DNA from: Tanypteryx hageni
Lineage: Eukaryota > Arthropoda > Insecta > Odonata > Petaluridae
Length of the DNA: 64,000 nucleotides
Assembly: GCA_028673005.1 (NCBI GenBank)
Contig: CM054118.1
Coordinates: 8,145,082-8,209,081, forward strand
Reading direction: 5' to 3'
Shown piece by piece: positions 41,814-53,645 of this stretch (the stretch's first letter is position 1; each line of letters opens with the position of its first letter). The notes below the pieces were generated by a model. That model saw nothing but the letters and a program-made list of their open reading frames with translations. It was not told the origin of the DNA and ran no database searches. Made by a program: the position numbers and the translations under genes.

Positions 41814-42361
41814 TATGTTATATCCATCTCCTCCTCCTCCTCCACCTCTGTAAGGAACGTCTATATATAATGATAACATATATATAGGAGAATACTAATG
41901 TTTAAGCACTTCCAGATGAGCTGGAGATTCGAAAATTTTTTCATACTACGGGGCAAGTCAGAAAGCTGAAATTGTAAAGTTATTTAGAGTTAAGTGTATT
42001 TAAGCGAATAAACATTTCCATTTATCCATAAAAATTTTATTGCGGCCGTTAAAAATTATTTAAATTTAAACAATTAGATGATTGTTATTTCACTTCTAAA
42101 TGTGCTACAAATTTAAAATTTGGCAGAAATATGTGGAATTATTAATCCACCGTGGAAAAAGTATAATATTCCTAAAATTGCAAATGTTAGCTATTGTTTT
42201 ACACCATTAGTGTTCCATAGGGAAAAAAAACGAAAATAGTTACCGAGGAGAAATCTTTTAAATGAAAGAAATATTTCCCATGATGAAATATCTCACTGAA
42301 AAATTAATGTGTTTCCAAAGAAGAGATGAAATGCTTGCAGTATGCAAGCACCTTCTACTAG
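41814..42361 (+). mobile_element. Helitron-like non-autonomous element, copy H2
   Basis: It follows H1 directly. It begins TATGTTATATCC with a CTCCTCCTCC run and runs through GATGAGCTGGAGATTCGAAA. It ends with the same hairpin (42332-42350) and CTAG at 42358-42361. It is 548 bp. The internal block GCGGCCGTTAAAAATTATTT is shared with the other copies. The head-to-tail abutment suggests tandem insertion or rolling-circle concatenation. Confidence 0.75.
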
Positions 42362-43644
42362 TATTTTAATAAGAATAATGAAATTCATCAATGAGCTTAT
42401 ATGTGCCTTGATTTTCCAGACGTAATTTATACTGGTTTTAATCAAACTCATTTATGAGAATAATCAGAAGCCACCATTGAAATTTTCAGTGTTCTTTTTA
42501 TAGGCTACGGTTTTCAGAATAACCCTAAAGGAATAAAGATATAAAGGTTAAAAATAAATGAAAACTTACTATTATTAGTAATAATAATATCTCTTCAATA
42601 AATGTAGGAACGGTCGCATTAATGCAAATTATTACTTCAACGTACTGGCGTTTTCAGTCATTTCAACATTATGGAGTGGGATCAGACCGTTAGAGTGAAT
42701 TTATTGAAATTTACCGGTTCAGACGATGCCTATAGAAGATTACGTCTGAAGAATATAAAAATAACAATTTTAAAAATTCGGCGTATGAAGAGCTCGCAAA
42801 ATTTTTATATTCCAAAGAGATGATTGACGTAACCACGAAAAGTGTGAAAGAAAAAAAAATCAAAACCTGAAAAGGGCCGTAAGGAAGAATAAAATGAAAT
42901 CTGAGTCACACATACGTAAATAGTTCTTAGAGTCTCTTTGTTCGTTGCATTTAAATTCTTTTATTAAAGGCCAAAAAGCGATAAAGTTTCGAACGTTTTT
43001 TTCGTTTGTATAACACAGCGTGATAATATACATAAATCCCAGCTGCGACAACTTCAATTTTTCTTTTATACATGAAAACACACTTTAAAAACGTTTCAGA
43101 AACAGTAGGTCCGTCGAAAAGTCTGCTGCTGATTTTAAGCAAGTTGAATGTTCAGCGGACCTAGTCCGCTATCACCAGTTTTGTTGAAAACCCGTGGATT
43201 TTCAGCCGCTAACTAGGGGGCCTGGCCCGACGACCGACCCGATCCTCAACGGACCACGGAAATTTTATATAACGTTAGTGGGCGTCGAGAGATTTGATCC
43301 GTCGGACCAGGTCCGTTGAATCTGATCCGAAGGAACAGATCCGCGGACCAGATCCGTCAAAAAGTCCGCTCGTGTATGGTTGGCTAATGACGGAAGGAGA
43401 GTTCCGTTATTTACGTGAAGGAATACCTAAATAGCTGAAATGCGATATGTTGTCCGTTCCTTAGTCTGAGTGTAAAGTTATTAAAACGCGAATACCTCGA
43501 TCAAAGATGTAGATAAAAAATTGAAATTTGGCAGAAATTTTTATAATGAGCTAATCAGAATTTGTTGTATATATTGCACTTCCTTCGAATAAAACTAATA
43601 AATTTTAATCTAATGAAACAATATTTTATGTGGACTGAAAATTA
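42362..43644. other. mostly unique sequence with a GGACC/GATCCG-rich module
   Basis: No gene is called. 43105-43370 is GC-richer than its surroundings. The word GGTCCGTCGAAAAGTCTGCT (about 43109) recurs as GATCCGTCAAAAAGTCCGCT (about 43344), bracketing about 235 bp with repeated GGACC and GATCCG words. This could be a small DNA transposon with subterminal repeats. Confidence 0.45.
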
Positions 43645-44150
43645 AAAAATCTGATGTGGCTACCACATAACTCTCCCAATACCTGTAATATTTCTAAAAA
43701 TTCCAAATAGGTTACATAATAATAAATATTTTAAGAAACTGCGAGAAAAATTTAGACTACAAAGAACAGAAATAAACTCAAACCATAGCCTTCCTTATTG
43801 GATATAGCCACAAAGTTCCAACAATTAAGAAAATAAAAAGGAGCGTTACTAAGACGTAACTTAGCGTCAATTATTAACAATAGTCGTCGGTAGGTGGCAT
43901 GGTGGTGGCAGCTAAAAATATAAATTTCAAGATATCCCTTAAACAATGCATTATATGGCTAAGTGTTTCAAAAAAGGATGTAGTAGATAAAATTTCCTGC
44001 AACTTTAGTACATTACATTTATCAAATATTAAAGCAAATATTTTTAAATGACGGATAAGTGATAAGAGTAAACACCCACTTCCGGTTGACCGATTTTTAC
44101 CAAAAATTAATCGTTTCTTGTGACGGTCATAAAAAAGTTAAATATAAAAT
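43645..44150 (+). repeat. dispersed repeat E, copy 3
   Basis: The same order of blocks as 39826-40305: ATCTGATGTGGCTACCACAT, AAAGAACAGAAATAAACTC, ACCATAGCCTTC and AGGTGGCATGGT, then ACACCCACTTCCGGTTGACC. A CA-rich microsatellite (44205-44243) follows. Confidence 0.8.
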
Positions 44151-45145
44151 TTCGCGTGGCCAGATTAACTGTTTTTGAGTTAGACCACCCACAAAAAACT
44201 GTCACATACACTCACACATACACACACACAAACACACACACACAGAAATCATCGAGAATATGGTCAAAATGTGTTCAAGGGACCTTAAAACGTGTATTTC
44301 CGTTGAAATCTCGAAATTGATTGTTTTCATAAAAAAAATACTTTCCCCTATACTACGTATGGAGAATGTAAAAATATATAATTAACATTGAAGTATGTTC
44401 CAAAGAGTTGAATTCTATTCTTGGCCTCATATCCATCTATATACATATATATTAAAATACATGTATATTAACATACATCAGTGTTACCAATATAGGTCAT
44501 TTAAATGTTTTTAATACCAAAATTCCATCTCGGCTTATATTAAACGGATTTTCATGACATTGGCGATTAGCATGTCCTGTAATATAATGATAGGAATTTT
44601 TTGTTTGAAAACATTTCACGTGTAGACGCTATAAAAATTAATGTTTTAGTATGCTTTTTACAGAAAGCAAGTTTATTCTCTTAAATGTATTTTTATAACT
44701 ATGCTATAACTCAATCCTTGCTTTCGTAAATAACCAATTTAACAGCGGCAGAGGATCCGAATTTATCATCACAAATGACTACCTACTTAACAAATGTTGA
44801 ACAACGATAGCCGTATATAGCAAATTATTATTTACCTTACAGGGATGTAAAAGGGTGTATAGTAATAACGAAACAATAATCTTCTCTGCTTTTTCATAAA
44901 TATTTTTTAAAAATTTGTTTATTTGTGCAGACAAAAGTCCTAATTACCGATTGCCTACAAAAGTTGGCAAGATTTTAAATTTTGAATTCAGGTAGACTTC
45001 TTTCGTTTCCGAAATTCTATATCTAGATAAAAATTCATAATATTGGTTTAACATTTCCATTTTTAATACTCTACGTTACTTTTATAATTTTATTTTAAGA
45101 AAATAATTTTCAAAGAAATTAAACAAAGGTTTTAAAACAAGCATA
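44151..45145. other. AT-rich sequence, no gene
   Basis: Apart from the CA microsatellite at 44205-44243, nothing here can be assigned. Confidence 0.55.
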
Positions 45146-45316
45146 ATGCCAAAAAGACCACGGAGAGTGTTCTCAGATCCCGAAAGATTAAAATATAAGA
45201 GAATAGCCGCAGCAAGAGCAGCAAAATCTTCTGAACGGAGACAAACTCGACTTCGATCACGACTTAGACAAGGGCAGTCTTTTAAAGTTGCAGGTGTCGA
45301 ATTTTCATACGACTGA
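45146..45316 (+). CDS. 56-residue basic ORF, possible Helitron replicase N-terminal fragment
   Basis: The ORF starts ATGCCAAAAAGACCACGG and encodes MPKRPRRVFSDPERLKYKRI followed by AAARAAKSSERRQTRLR and FKVAGVEFSYD, then TGA. It has about 30 percent basic residues and an AARAAKSSERRQTRLR stretch. The N-termini of arthropod Helitron Rep/helicase proteins are often of this kind: short, Arg-rich, ending in an AAFxYD-like motif. It lies just upstream of Helitron-like copies, so a captured or residual 5' coding exon is plausible. It may equally be chance. The length is too short for any function to be claimed. Confidence 0.35.
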   Translation: MPKRPRRVFSDPERLKYKRIAAARAAKSSERRQTRLRSRLRQGQSFKVAGVEFSYD

Positions 45317-45479
45317 TTTGCTCATGGGCAATTATATATATAGCTATGTCTAGAGAAGGATGCGGGAAAAATTATTTATTTGAGAAAAAGATGGAAAGAA
45401 AAGAAATATTGCATACCAACAAGAATTACAATGAAAATTAACTTGGATTAATACTTAATATACTTATATATAATATAAT
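45317..45479. other. no gene; possible 5' part of a Helitron-like copy
   Basis: AT-rich linker between the small ORF and the GTGCTGGAGATTCGAAA block that marks the Helitron-like copies. Confidence 0.4.
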
Positions 45480-46879
45480 TCCAGATGTGCTGGAGATTCG
45501 AAATTTTTTTTTAGGTAGGAGTTAGTGCAAAACCGACTAAAAAAAACGAAAATCATGAAAAAGTGCAACAATGCGGCCGCTATAAATTCGCAATTGTTTA
45601 AGAAAATTTTCAGGGTTTAGGCATTTCCGAGTGTGCTACGGAGCTGAAATTGTTTTTGTAAGTAGAATTCTTTAAAAAACGAAATAAGGATTATACAAAT
45701 TTTGATATTTTAATTTGTTTGGCAGTTAAAAATTCTTAAAGTTTAAAAAAATAGTTAACTGTTTAGGTACTAAGGGATGAGCTAGGATGCTGAAATTTTT
45801 AAATTATTTAGAGAGTAGTAAATTTGCACAAATTTACATTTCAATTTTACCATATATGAATGCGGCGGCCGTTAAAAATTATTTAAATTTAAACAATTAG
45901 AAAAATATTATTTTACTTCTAGAAGTGCTACAACTTTAAAATTTGGCAAAAATGTGTAGCATTAGTACCCCATAATGGAGAAAGTGTAAAATGTTTTAAA
46001 TTGCAACATTTGGGGATTGTTTTAAAATATTATTTTTTACATGTGCGAAAAACGGAAATCGCTGCGGATAGTGACATGAGTTCGACTCCAGAAAATCCGA
46101 AAGTTGCGTTTTTTCCCATAAGAAAAGCATTGCGCCATTTTTGTAAATTAATTATGGGCACTTGCCGGTAAGCTAGACAGATAAAGTTTTCAGGGTTGCT
46201 AGATGGCCGCAATACCTGTTAGGACTTTTTGTCACTTTTGCTTACAGTGTCTTGGGTTCGACTCCAGAGACCCCGGAATATCTCCCATAAGTTAGCATGG
46301 GAAAACGCAATCCAGTGTGTAGACTAATCTAATAAGTTTAGGAAGCTGAAATTTTGCAAAATTATAGGACATTTCTCATAACCAACTATAAAAATCAAAA
46401 ATTTAAAAATTGTAAATTTTAGGGGTTGTTTTAACCCCATTTGAAGATTAAAGTTTAATAATTTTTTAGGTACAACGGGATGAGCTAGGAAGCTGCGATT
46501 TTCAAATTATTTACAGAACAGTGCATTTGCACAAATAAGCATTTCAATCTCTCCATATATATATTGCAGCAACCGTTAAAAATGTTTAAATTTTAAACAA
46601 TTAGAAAAATATTATTTTACTTCTAGAAGTGCTTTAAAATTTGGCTGAAATGCGTAGCATTAGTACCCCATAATGTAGAAAGTGAAAAATGTTTAAAATT
46701 GCTACATTTGGGGATTGTTTTAAACTATTACTTTTACATGTGGGAAAAACGAAAATCGCTGTGGAGGTGAAATCTTTAGAATTAATAGAATTTTTGCTTT
46801 GGTGAACTATCTGTCTTAAAAATTAATGTTTTCTCTAGGTGAGATGAAATGCTTGCAGTATGCAAGCACCTTCCACTAG
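45480..46879 (+). mobile_element. Helitron-like copy H3 (composite)
   Basis: It begins with CCAGATGTGCTGGAGATTCG and carries AAAACGAAAATC and GCGGCCGCTATAAATTCGCA. It repeats the GCGGCCGTTAAAAATTATTT block at about 45870 and a diverged form at about 46570, so it may be two copies fused. It ends with the hairpin at 46850-46868 and CTAG at 46876-46879. It contains two tRNA T-arm-like words (46078-46090, 46251-46263). Confidence 0.65.
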
Positions 46880-47060
46880 TATGTTATATCCTCCTCCTCT
46901 GTAAGAGTCGTCGATATATAATGATAACAGGAGGATACTAATGTCCAGCCCAAACTAGTATGTTATATGATGATATATCCTCCTCTGTAAGAGTCGTCGA
47001 TATATAATGATAGACGTTCCTTACAGAGGAAGAGGAGGAGAAGGAGGAGGATATAACATA
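46880..47060. repeat. short inverted and direct repeats between opposed Helitron ends
   Basis: CCTCCTCTGTAAGAGTCGTC followed by GATATATAATGATA occurs twice (about 46889 and 46980). An inverted ACAGAGGAAGAGGAGG purine run leads into the minus-strand element H4. This is the junction where plus-strand copies meet the minus-strand cluster. Confidence 0.7.
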
Positions 47061-47833
47061 TTAGTAGAAGGTGCTTGCATACTGCAAGCATTTCATCTCA
47101 CCTTCAAAAATAATTCATTTTTCAGACGGACATTTCATCTTTAATAATATTCTTTTAATTCTTAAGATTTCACCTCCGGAGCGATTTCCGTTTTCCACAA
47201 ATGTAAAAATAATAGTTTTAAACAATCCCCAATTGTTGCAATTTTAAAAATTTTATACTTTCTCCATTATGGGGTACTAATGCTACATATTTTAGCCAAA
47301 CTTTAAAGTTGTAGCACTTCTATAAGAAAAATAATATTTTTCTAATAGTTTAAATTTAAATAATTTTTAACGGCCGCCACATTTCATATATGGTAAAATT
47401 GAAATGTTTAATTGTCTAAATTTACTACTCTGTAAATAATTTGAAATTTTCAGCTTCCTAGCTCATACCGTAGTACCTACACAGTTATCTATTTGTTTAA
47501 ATTTTAAGAATTTTTAACTGCCAAACAAATTAAAATATCAAAATTTTTATATTCCCTATTTAGTTATTTAAGGAATTCTACTTACAAAAAAAATTTCAAC
47601 TCCGTGGCGCATTCGAAAATACATAAAACATGGAAATTTGTTTAAACAATTGCGAATTTTTAGCGGCCGCATTGTTGCACTTTTTCAAGATTTTCGTTTT
47701 TTCTAGTCGGTTTTGCACAAAATCCTACCTATGAAAAAAATTTCGAATCTCCGTCACATTTGGAAGTGCCTAAACATTAGTATCCTCCTATCTATTATAT
47801 ATCGACGCCTCTTACAGAGGAGGATATAACATA
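47061..47833 (-). mobile_element. Helitron-like copy H4, likely parent of the 566-bp unit
   Basis: A minus-strand copy. Its 3' end is TTAG on the plus strand at 47061-47064 (CTAA in sense), with the hairpin at 47072-47090. From 47435 to 47833 it matches the 566-bp array unit with about one mismatch. Its 3' half (47065-47434) is more diverged and contains about 200 bp that the unit lacks. The unit therefore looks like an internally deleted version of such an element. Confidence 0.7.
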
Positions 47834-50800
47834 CTAGTAGTTGCTGCTTGCATACTGCAAGCATTTCATCTCACCTTGAAAAAACATTCATTTTTCAGAG
47901 AGACATTACATCATTACAAATAGTCTTTTAATTCTAAAGATGTCACCTCCGCAGCGATTTTCGTTTTTCCCACATGTAAAAATAATAATATCATAATAAA
48001 AATAATTTGAAATATTCAGCTTCCTAGCTCATACCGTAGTACCTACACAGTTATCTATTTGTTTAAATTTTAAGAATTTTTAACTGCCAAACAAATTAAA
48101 ATATCAAAATTTTTATATTCCCTATTTAGTTATTTAAGGAATTCTACTTACAAAAAAAATTTCAACTCCGTGGCGCATTCGAAAATACATAAAACATGGA
48201 AATTTGTTTAAACAATTGCGAATTTTTAGCGGCCGCATTGTTGCACTTTTTCAAGATTTTCGTTTTTTCTAGTCGGTTTTGCACAAAATCCTACCTATGA
48301 AAAAAATTTCGAATCTCCGTCACATTTGGAAGTGCCTAAACATTAGTATCCTCCTATCTATTATATATCGACGCCTCTTACAGAGGAGGATATAACATAC
48401 TAGTAGTTGCTGCTTGCATACTGCAAGCATTTCATCTCACCTTGAAAAAACATTCATTTTTCAGAGAGACATTACATCATTACAAATAGTCTTTTAATTC
48501 TAAAGATGTCACCTCCGCAGCGATTTTCGTTTTTCCCACATGTAAAAATAATAATATCATAATAAAAATAATTTGAAATATTCAGCTTCCTAGCTCATAC
48601 CGTAGTACCTACACAGTTATCTATTTGTTTAAATTTTAAGAATTTTTAACTGCCAAACAAATTAAAATATCAAAATTTTTATATTCCCTATTTAGTTATT
48701 TAAGGAATTCTACTTACAAAAAAAATTTCAACTCCGTGGCGCATTCGAAAATACATAAAACATGGAAATTTGTTTAAACAATTGCGAATTTTTAGCGGCC
48801 GCATTGTTGCACTTTTTCAAGATTTTCGTTTTTTCTAGTCGGTTTTGCACAAAATCCTACCTATGAAAAAAATTTCGAATCTCCGTCACATTTGGAAGTG
48901 CCTAAACATTAGTATCCTCCTATCTATTATATATCGACGCCTCTTACAGAGGAGGATATAACATACTAGTAGTTGCTGCTTGCATACTGCAAGCATTTCA
49001 TCTCACCTTGAAAAAACATTCATTTTTCAGAGAGACATTACATCATTACAAATAGTCTTTTAATTCTAAAGATGTCACCTCCGCAGCGATTTTCGTTTTT
49101 CCCACATGTAAAAATAATAATATCATAATAAAAATAATTTGAAATATTCAGCTTCCTAGCTCATACCGTAGTACCTACACAGTTATCTATTTGTTTAAAT
49201 TTTAAGAATTTTTAACTGCCAAACAAATTAAAATATCAAAATTTTTATATTCCCTATTTAGTTATTTAAGGAATTCTACTTACAAAAAAAATTTCAACTC
49301 CGTGGCGCATTCGAAAATACATAAAACATGGAAATTTGTTTAAACAATTGCGAATTTTTAGCGGCCGCATTGTTGCACTTTTTCAAGATTTTCGTTTTTT
49401 CTAGTCGGTTTTGCACAAAATCCTACCTATGAAAAAAATTTCGAATCTCCGTCACATTTGGAAGTGCCTAAACATTAGTATCCTCCTATCTATTATATAT
49501 CGACGCCTCTTACAGAGGAGGATATAACATACTAGTAGTTGCTGCTTGCATACTGCAAGCATTTCATCTCACCTTGAAAAAACATTCATTTTTCAGAGAG
49601 ACATTACATCATTACAAATAGTCTTTTAATTCTAAAGATGTCACCTCCGCAGCGATTTTCGTTTTTCCCACATGTAAAAATAATAATATCATAATAAAAA
49701 TAATTTGAAATATTCAGCTTCCTAGCTCATACCGTAGTACCTACACAGTTATCTATTTGTTTAAATTTTAAGAATTTTTAACTGCCAAACAAATTAAAAT
49801 ATCAAAATTTTTATATTCCCTATTTAGTTATTTAAGGAATTCTACTTACAAAAAAAATTTCAACTCCGTGGCGCATTCGAAAATACATAAAACATGGAAA
49901 TTTGTTTAAACAATTGCGAATTTTTAGCGGCCGCATTGTTGCACTTTTTCAAGATTTTCGTTTTTTCTAGTCGGTTTTGCACAAAATCCTACCTATGAAA
50001 AAAATTTCGAATCTCCGTCACATTTGGAAGTGCCTAAACATTAGTATCCTCCTATCTATTATATATCGACGCCTCTTACAGAGGAGGATATAACATACTA
50101 GTAGTTGCTGCTTGCATACTGCAAGCATTTCATCTCACCTTGAAAAAACATTCATTTTTCAGAGAGACATTACATCATTACAAATAGTCTTTTAATTCTA
50201 AAGATGTCACCTCCGCAGCGATTTTCGTTTTTCCCACATGTAAAAATAATAATATCATAATAAAAATAATTTGAAATATTCAGCTTCCTAGCTCATACCG
50301 TAGTACCTACACAGTTATCTATTTGTTTAAATTTTAAGAATTTTTAACTGCCAAACAAATTAAAATATCAAAATTTTTATATTCCCTATTTAGTTATTTA
50401 AGGAATTCTACTTACAAAAAAAATTTCAACTCCGTGGCGCATTCGAAAATACATAAAACATGGAAATTTGTTTAAACAATTGCGAATTTTTAGCGGCCGC
50501 ATTGTTGCACTTTTTCAAGATTTTCGTTTTTTCTAGTCGGTTTTGCACAAAATCCTACCTATGAAAAAAATTTCGAATCTCCGTCACATTTGGAAGTGCC
50601 TAAACATTAGTATCCTCCTATCTATTATATATCGACGCCTCTTACAGAGGAGGATATAACATACTAGTAGTTGCTGCTTGCATACTGCAAGCATTTCATC
50701 TCACCTTGAAAAAACATTCATTTTTCAGAGAGACATTACATCATTACAAATAGTCTTTTAATTCTAAAGATGTCACCTCCGCAGCGATTTTCGTTTTTCC

Positions 50801-51812
50801 CACATGTAAAAATAATAATATCATAATAAAAATAATTTGAAATATTCAGCTTCCTAGCTCATACCGTAGTACCTACACAGTTATCTATTTGTTTAAATTT
50901 TAAGAATTTTTAACTGCCAAACAAATTAAAATATCAAAATTTTTATATTCCCTATTTAGTTATTTAAGGAATTCTACTTACAAAAAAAATTTCAACTCCG
51001 TGGCGCATTCGAAAATACATAAAACATGGAAATTTGTTTAAACAATTGCGAATTTTTAGCGGCCGCATTGTTGCACTTTTTCAAGATTTTCGTTTTTTCT
51101 AGTCGGTTTTGCACAAAATCCTACCTATGAAAAAAATTTCGAATCTCCGTCACATTTGGAAGTGCCTAAACATTAGTATCCTCCTATCTATTATATATCG
51201 ACGCCTCTTACAGAGGAGGATATAACATACTAGTAGTTGCTGCTTGCATACTGCAAGCATTTCATCTCACCTTGAAAAAACATTCATTTTTCAGAGAGAC
51301 ATTACATCATTACAAATAGTCTTTTAATTCTAAAGATGTCACCTCCGCAGCGATTTTCGTTTTTCCCACATGTAAAAATAATAATATCATAATAAAAATA
51401 ATTTGAAATATTCAGCTTCCTAGCTCATACCGTAGTACCTACACAGTTATCTATTTGTTTAAATTTTAAGAATTTTTAACTGCCAAACAAATTAAAATAT
51501 CAAAATTTTTATATTCCCTATTTAGTTATTTAAGGAATTCTACTTACAAAAAAAATTTCAACTCCGTGGCGCATTCGAAAATACATAAAACATGGAAATT
51601 TGTTTAAACAATTGCGAATTTTTAGCGGCCGCATTGTTGCACTTTTTCAAGATTTTCGTTTTTTCTAGTCGGTTTTGCACAAAATCCTACCTATGAAAAA
51701 AATTTCGAATCTCCGTCACATTTGGAAGTGCCTAAACATTAGTATCCTCCTATCTATTATATATCGACGCCTCTTACAGAGGAGGATATAACATACTAGT
51801 AGTTGCTGCTTG
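47435..51812 (-). repeat. 566-bp Helitron-derived tandem array, about 7.7 copies
   Basis: The period is exactly 566 bp. CTAG boundary words fall at 47834, 48400, 48966, 49532, 50098, 50664, 51230 and 51796. I compared the seven complete units by eye and found no difference among them. Each unit, read on the minus strand, carries GCGGCCGCTAAAAATTCGCA, CGAAAATCGCTGCGGAGG, the hairpin TGCTTGCAGTATGCAAGCA and ACTACTAG at its 3' end. The array stops in mid-hairpin at 51812, where it joins plus-oriented Helitron sequence. There is no coding. It behaves as a young satellite seeded by a rolling-circle element. Assembly duplication is the main alternative. Confidence 0.95.
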
Positions 51813-52176
51813 TAAATTTGCACAAATAAACATTTCAATTTTACAAAATTCGAATTTCGGCGGCCGTTATAAATTATTTAAATTTAAACAATTAGAAAAA
51901 TATTATTTTTCTTATAGAAGTGCTACAACTTAAAAATTAGGCTAAAATGTGTAGCATTAGAACCTTATAATGAAGAAAGTGTAATATTTTTAAAATTGCA
52001 ACATTTGGGGATTGTTTTAAACTATTATTTTTACATGTGGGAAAAACGAAAATCGCTGCTGAGGTGAAATCTTTAGAATTAAAAGACTATTTGTAATGAT
52101 GTAATGTCTCTCTGAAAAATGAATGTTTTTTCAAGGTGAGATGAAATGCTTGCAGTATGCAAGCACAAACTACTAG
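51813..52176 (+). mobile_element. Helitron-like copy H5
   Basis: A plus-oriented element with GCGGCCGTTATAAATTATTT and GAAAATCGCTGCTGAGG, the hairpin at 52147-52165, and ACTACTAG ending at 52176. Its 3' terminal sequence is closer to the array unit (AAACTACTAG) than to H1-H3 (CTTCTACTAG). It is inverted relative to the array. Confidence 0.72.
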
Positions 52177-52750
52177 TATGTTATATCCTCCGCTGTAAGT
52201 GTCGTCGATATATAATGATGTATAACATAAAGGAGGATGCTAATGTTTAGGCACTTCCAGATAAGCTGGAGATTCGAAATTTTTTTCTTAGGTAGGATTT
52301 TGTGCAAAATTGACTAGAAAAAACGAAATTCTTCAAAAAGTGCCACAATGCGGCCGCTATAAATTCGCAATTGTTTAAACAAATTTTCAAGTTTTATTTA
52401 TTTCCGCATGTGCTACGGAGCTGAAGTTTTTTTTATAGGTAAAATTTGTAAAAAAAAACGAAATAAGGACTATAGAAATTTTGACATTTAAATTTGTTTG
52501 GCAGTTAAAAATTTTTAAATTTTAAATAATAGGTTAATGTTTAGATACTATGGAGCAAGATAGGGAGTTGATATTTTTATGTTATTTAGAGATTATTTCA
52601 TACTACATACATTCTAAGGAAAAAACGAAAATCGGTCCCGAGGAGAAATCTTTTCAATTAAAGATATATTTCCTATGATGAAATATCTCCCTGAAAAATG
52701 AATTTTTTTTCAAGGTGAGATTAAATGCTTGCAGTATGCAAGCACCTTGT
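52177..52750 (+). mobile_element. Helitron-like copy H6, end degraded
   Basis: It follows H5 directly with TATGTTATATCCTCC, ATAAGCTGGAGATTCGAAA and GCGGCCGCTATAAATTCGCA. The hairpin is at 52726-52744, but the sequence then goes straight into TTGTTATATCC. The CTAG end is therefore missing, probably by a small deletion. Confidence 0.68.
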
Positions 52751-53280
52751 TATATCCTCCTCCTCCTCCTTTGTAAGGAACGTATATATATAATGATAAT
52801 GAAATTAGTATTGTTCTTATAATAACAATGCGTTATATATGGATTGTATAATAATGTAATTATAATTACACTCGTATTGATTGACTCTTAATAATCATTA
52901 ATGCGATCTTTTCGGAATAATTCACATTGAAAATTAATTTGAAAACAATTTTAGATGATAATAAGTGTTTATATCATTTCTTTCTTGAACATAATATAAT
53001 TCTTTGGACTTGGCTTATTTTGTACTTTGAATGAAATCTTTTCTAATTATAGACCTCTAAGATATGACGAAAATTATATATGTAACTCCAGAAGGATTGG
53101 AACAACAATATGATTTCGAGGTTTAACAATGTAATTGGTAGGCAAGGCAATAATCAGTTAAAATGGCAAGATTTCCCCAAAATATGTGAATTAAACGTTT
53201 AACATGAAAGATTTAGAACTGTAGGCGAATAATAATGAACAGAATAAGAAACCATGTAATATTTTCTTTAAAATGGTTTA
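52751..53280. other. AT-rich sequence including repeat F copy 1
   Basis: 53095-53260 (GATTTCGAGGTTTAACAATG, GGTAGGCAAGGCAA, AATAAGAAAC) is repeated at 57325-57500 in the same orientation. No gene. Confidence 0.6.
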
Positions 53281-53645
53281 TATCTAAAGGTCGTGAGTAA
53301 CTCTTGTCACTTATCCGTTATGTTGAAATATTTGCTTAAATATTTGATAAATGTAAAAATGTACTGGAATTAAAGTTGTAGGAAATTTTATTTTCTACAA
53401 CGTTTGTTTGATACGTTTTTCCATATAATGCATTGCTTAAAAGATATCTTATATTTATAGCTGCCACTACCACGCCACCTACCGAAGACTATTGTTAACA
53501 ATTGACGCTTAGTTACATCTTAGTAACGCTCCTTTTTCTTTTCTTAATTGTCAACCGGAAGTAAATATTGACAACGATCCCAGAGCTAGCAACATGTAAT
53601 TTGCAATATAAATATGGAGAAAGTCATGTGTTGCCCACATCAGTT
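53281..53645 (-). repeat. dispersed repeat E, copy 4
   Basis: Reverse orientation of the E family. Read on the minus strand it has CACATGACTTTCTCCAT and AGTTGGTGG-like words, GGTGGCGTGGTAGTGGCAGC and the GTTGTAGAAAAT-type motif. It lies more than 9 kb from E3, on the opposite strand. Confidence 0.75.

Noticed and set aside
47435..51812. CRISPR-like array
   Set aside because: The repeats are 566 bp and contiguous without spacers, in eukaryotic DNA, and derive from a Helitron-like element.
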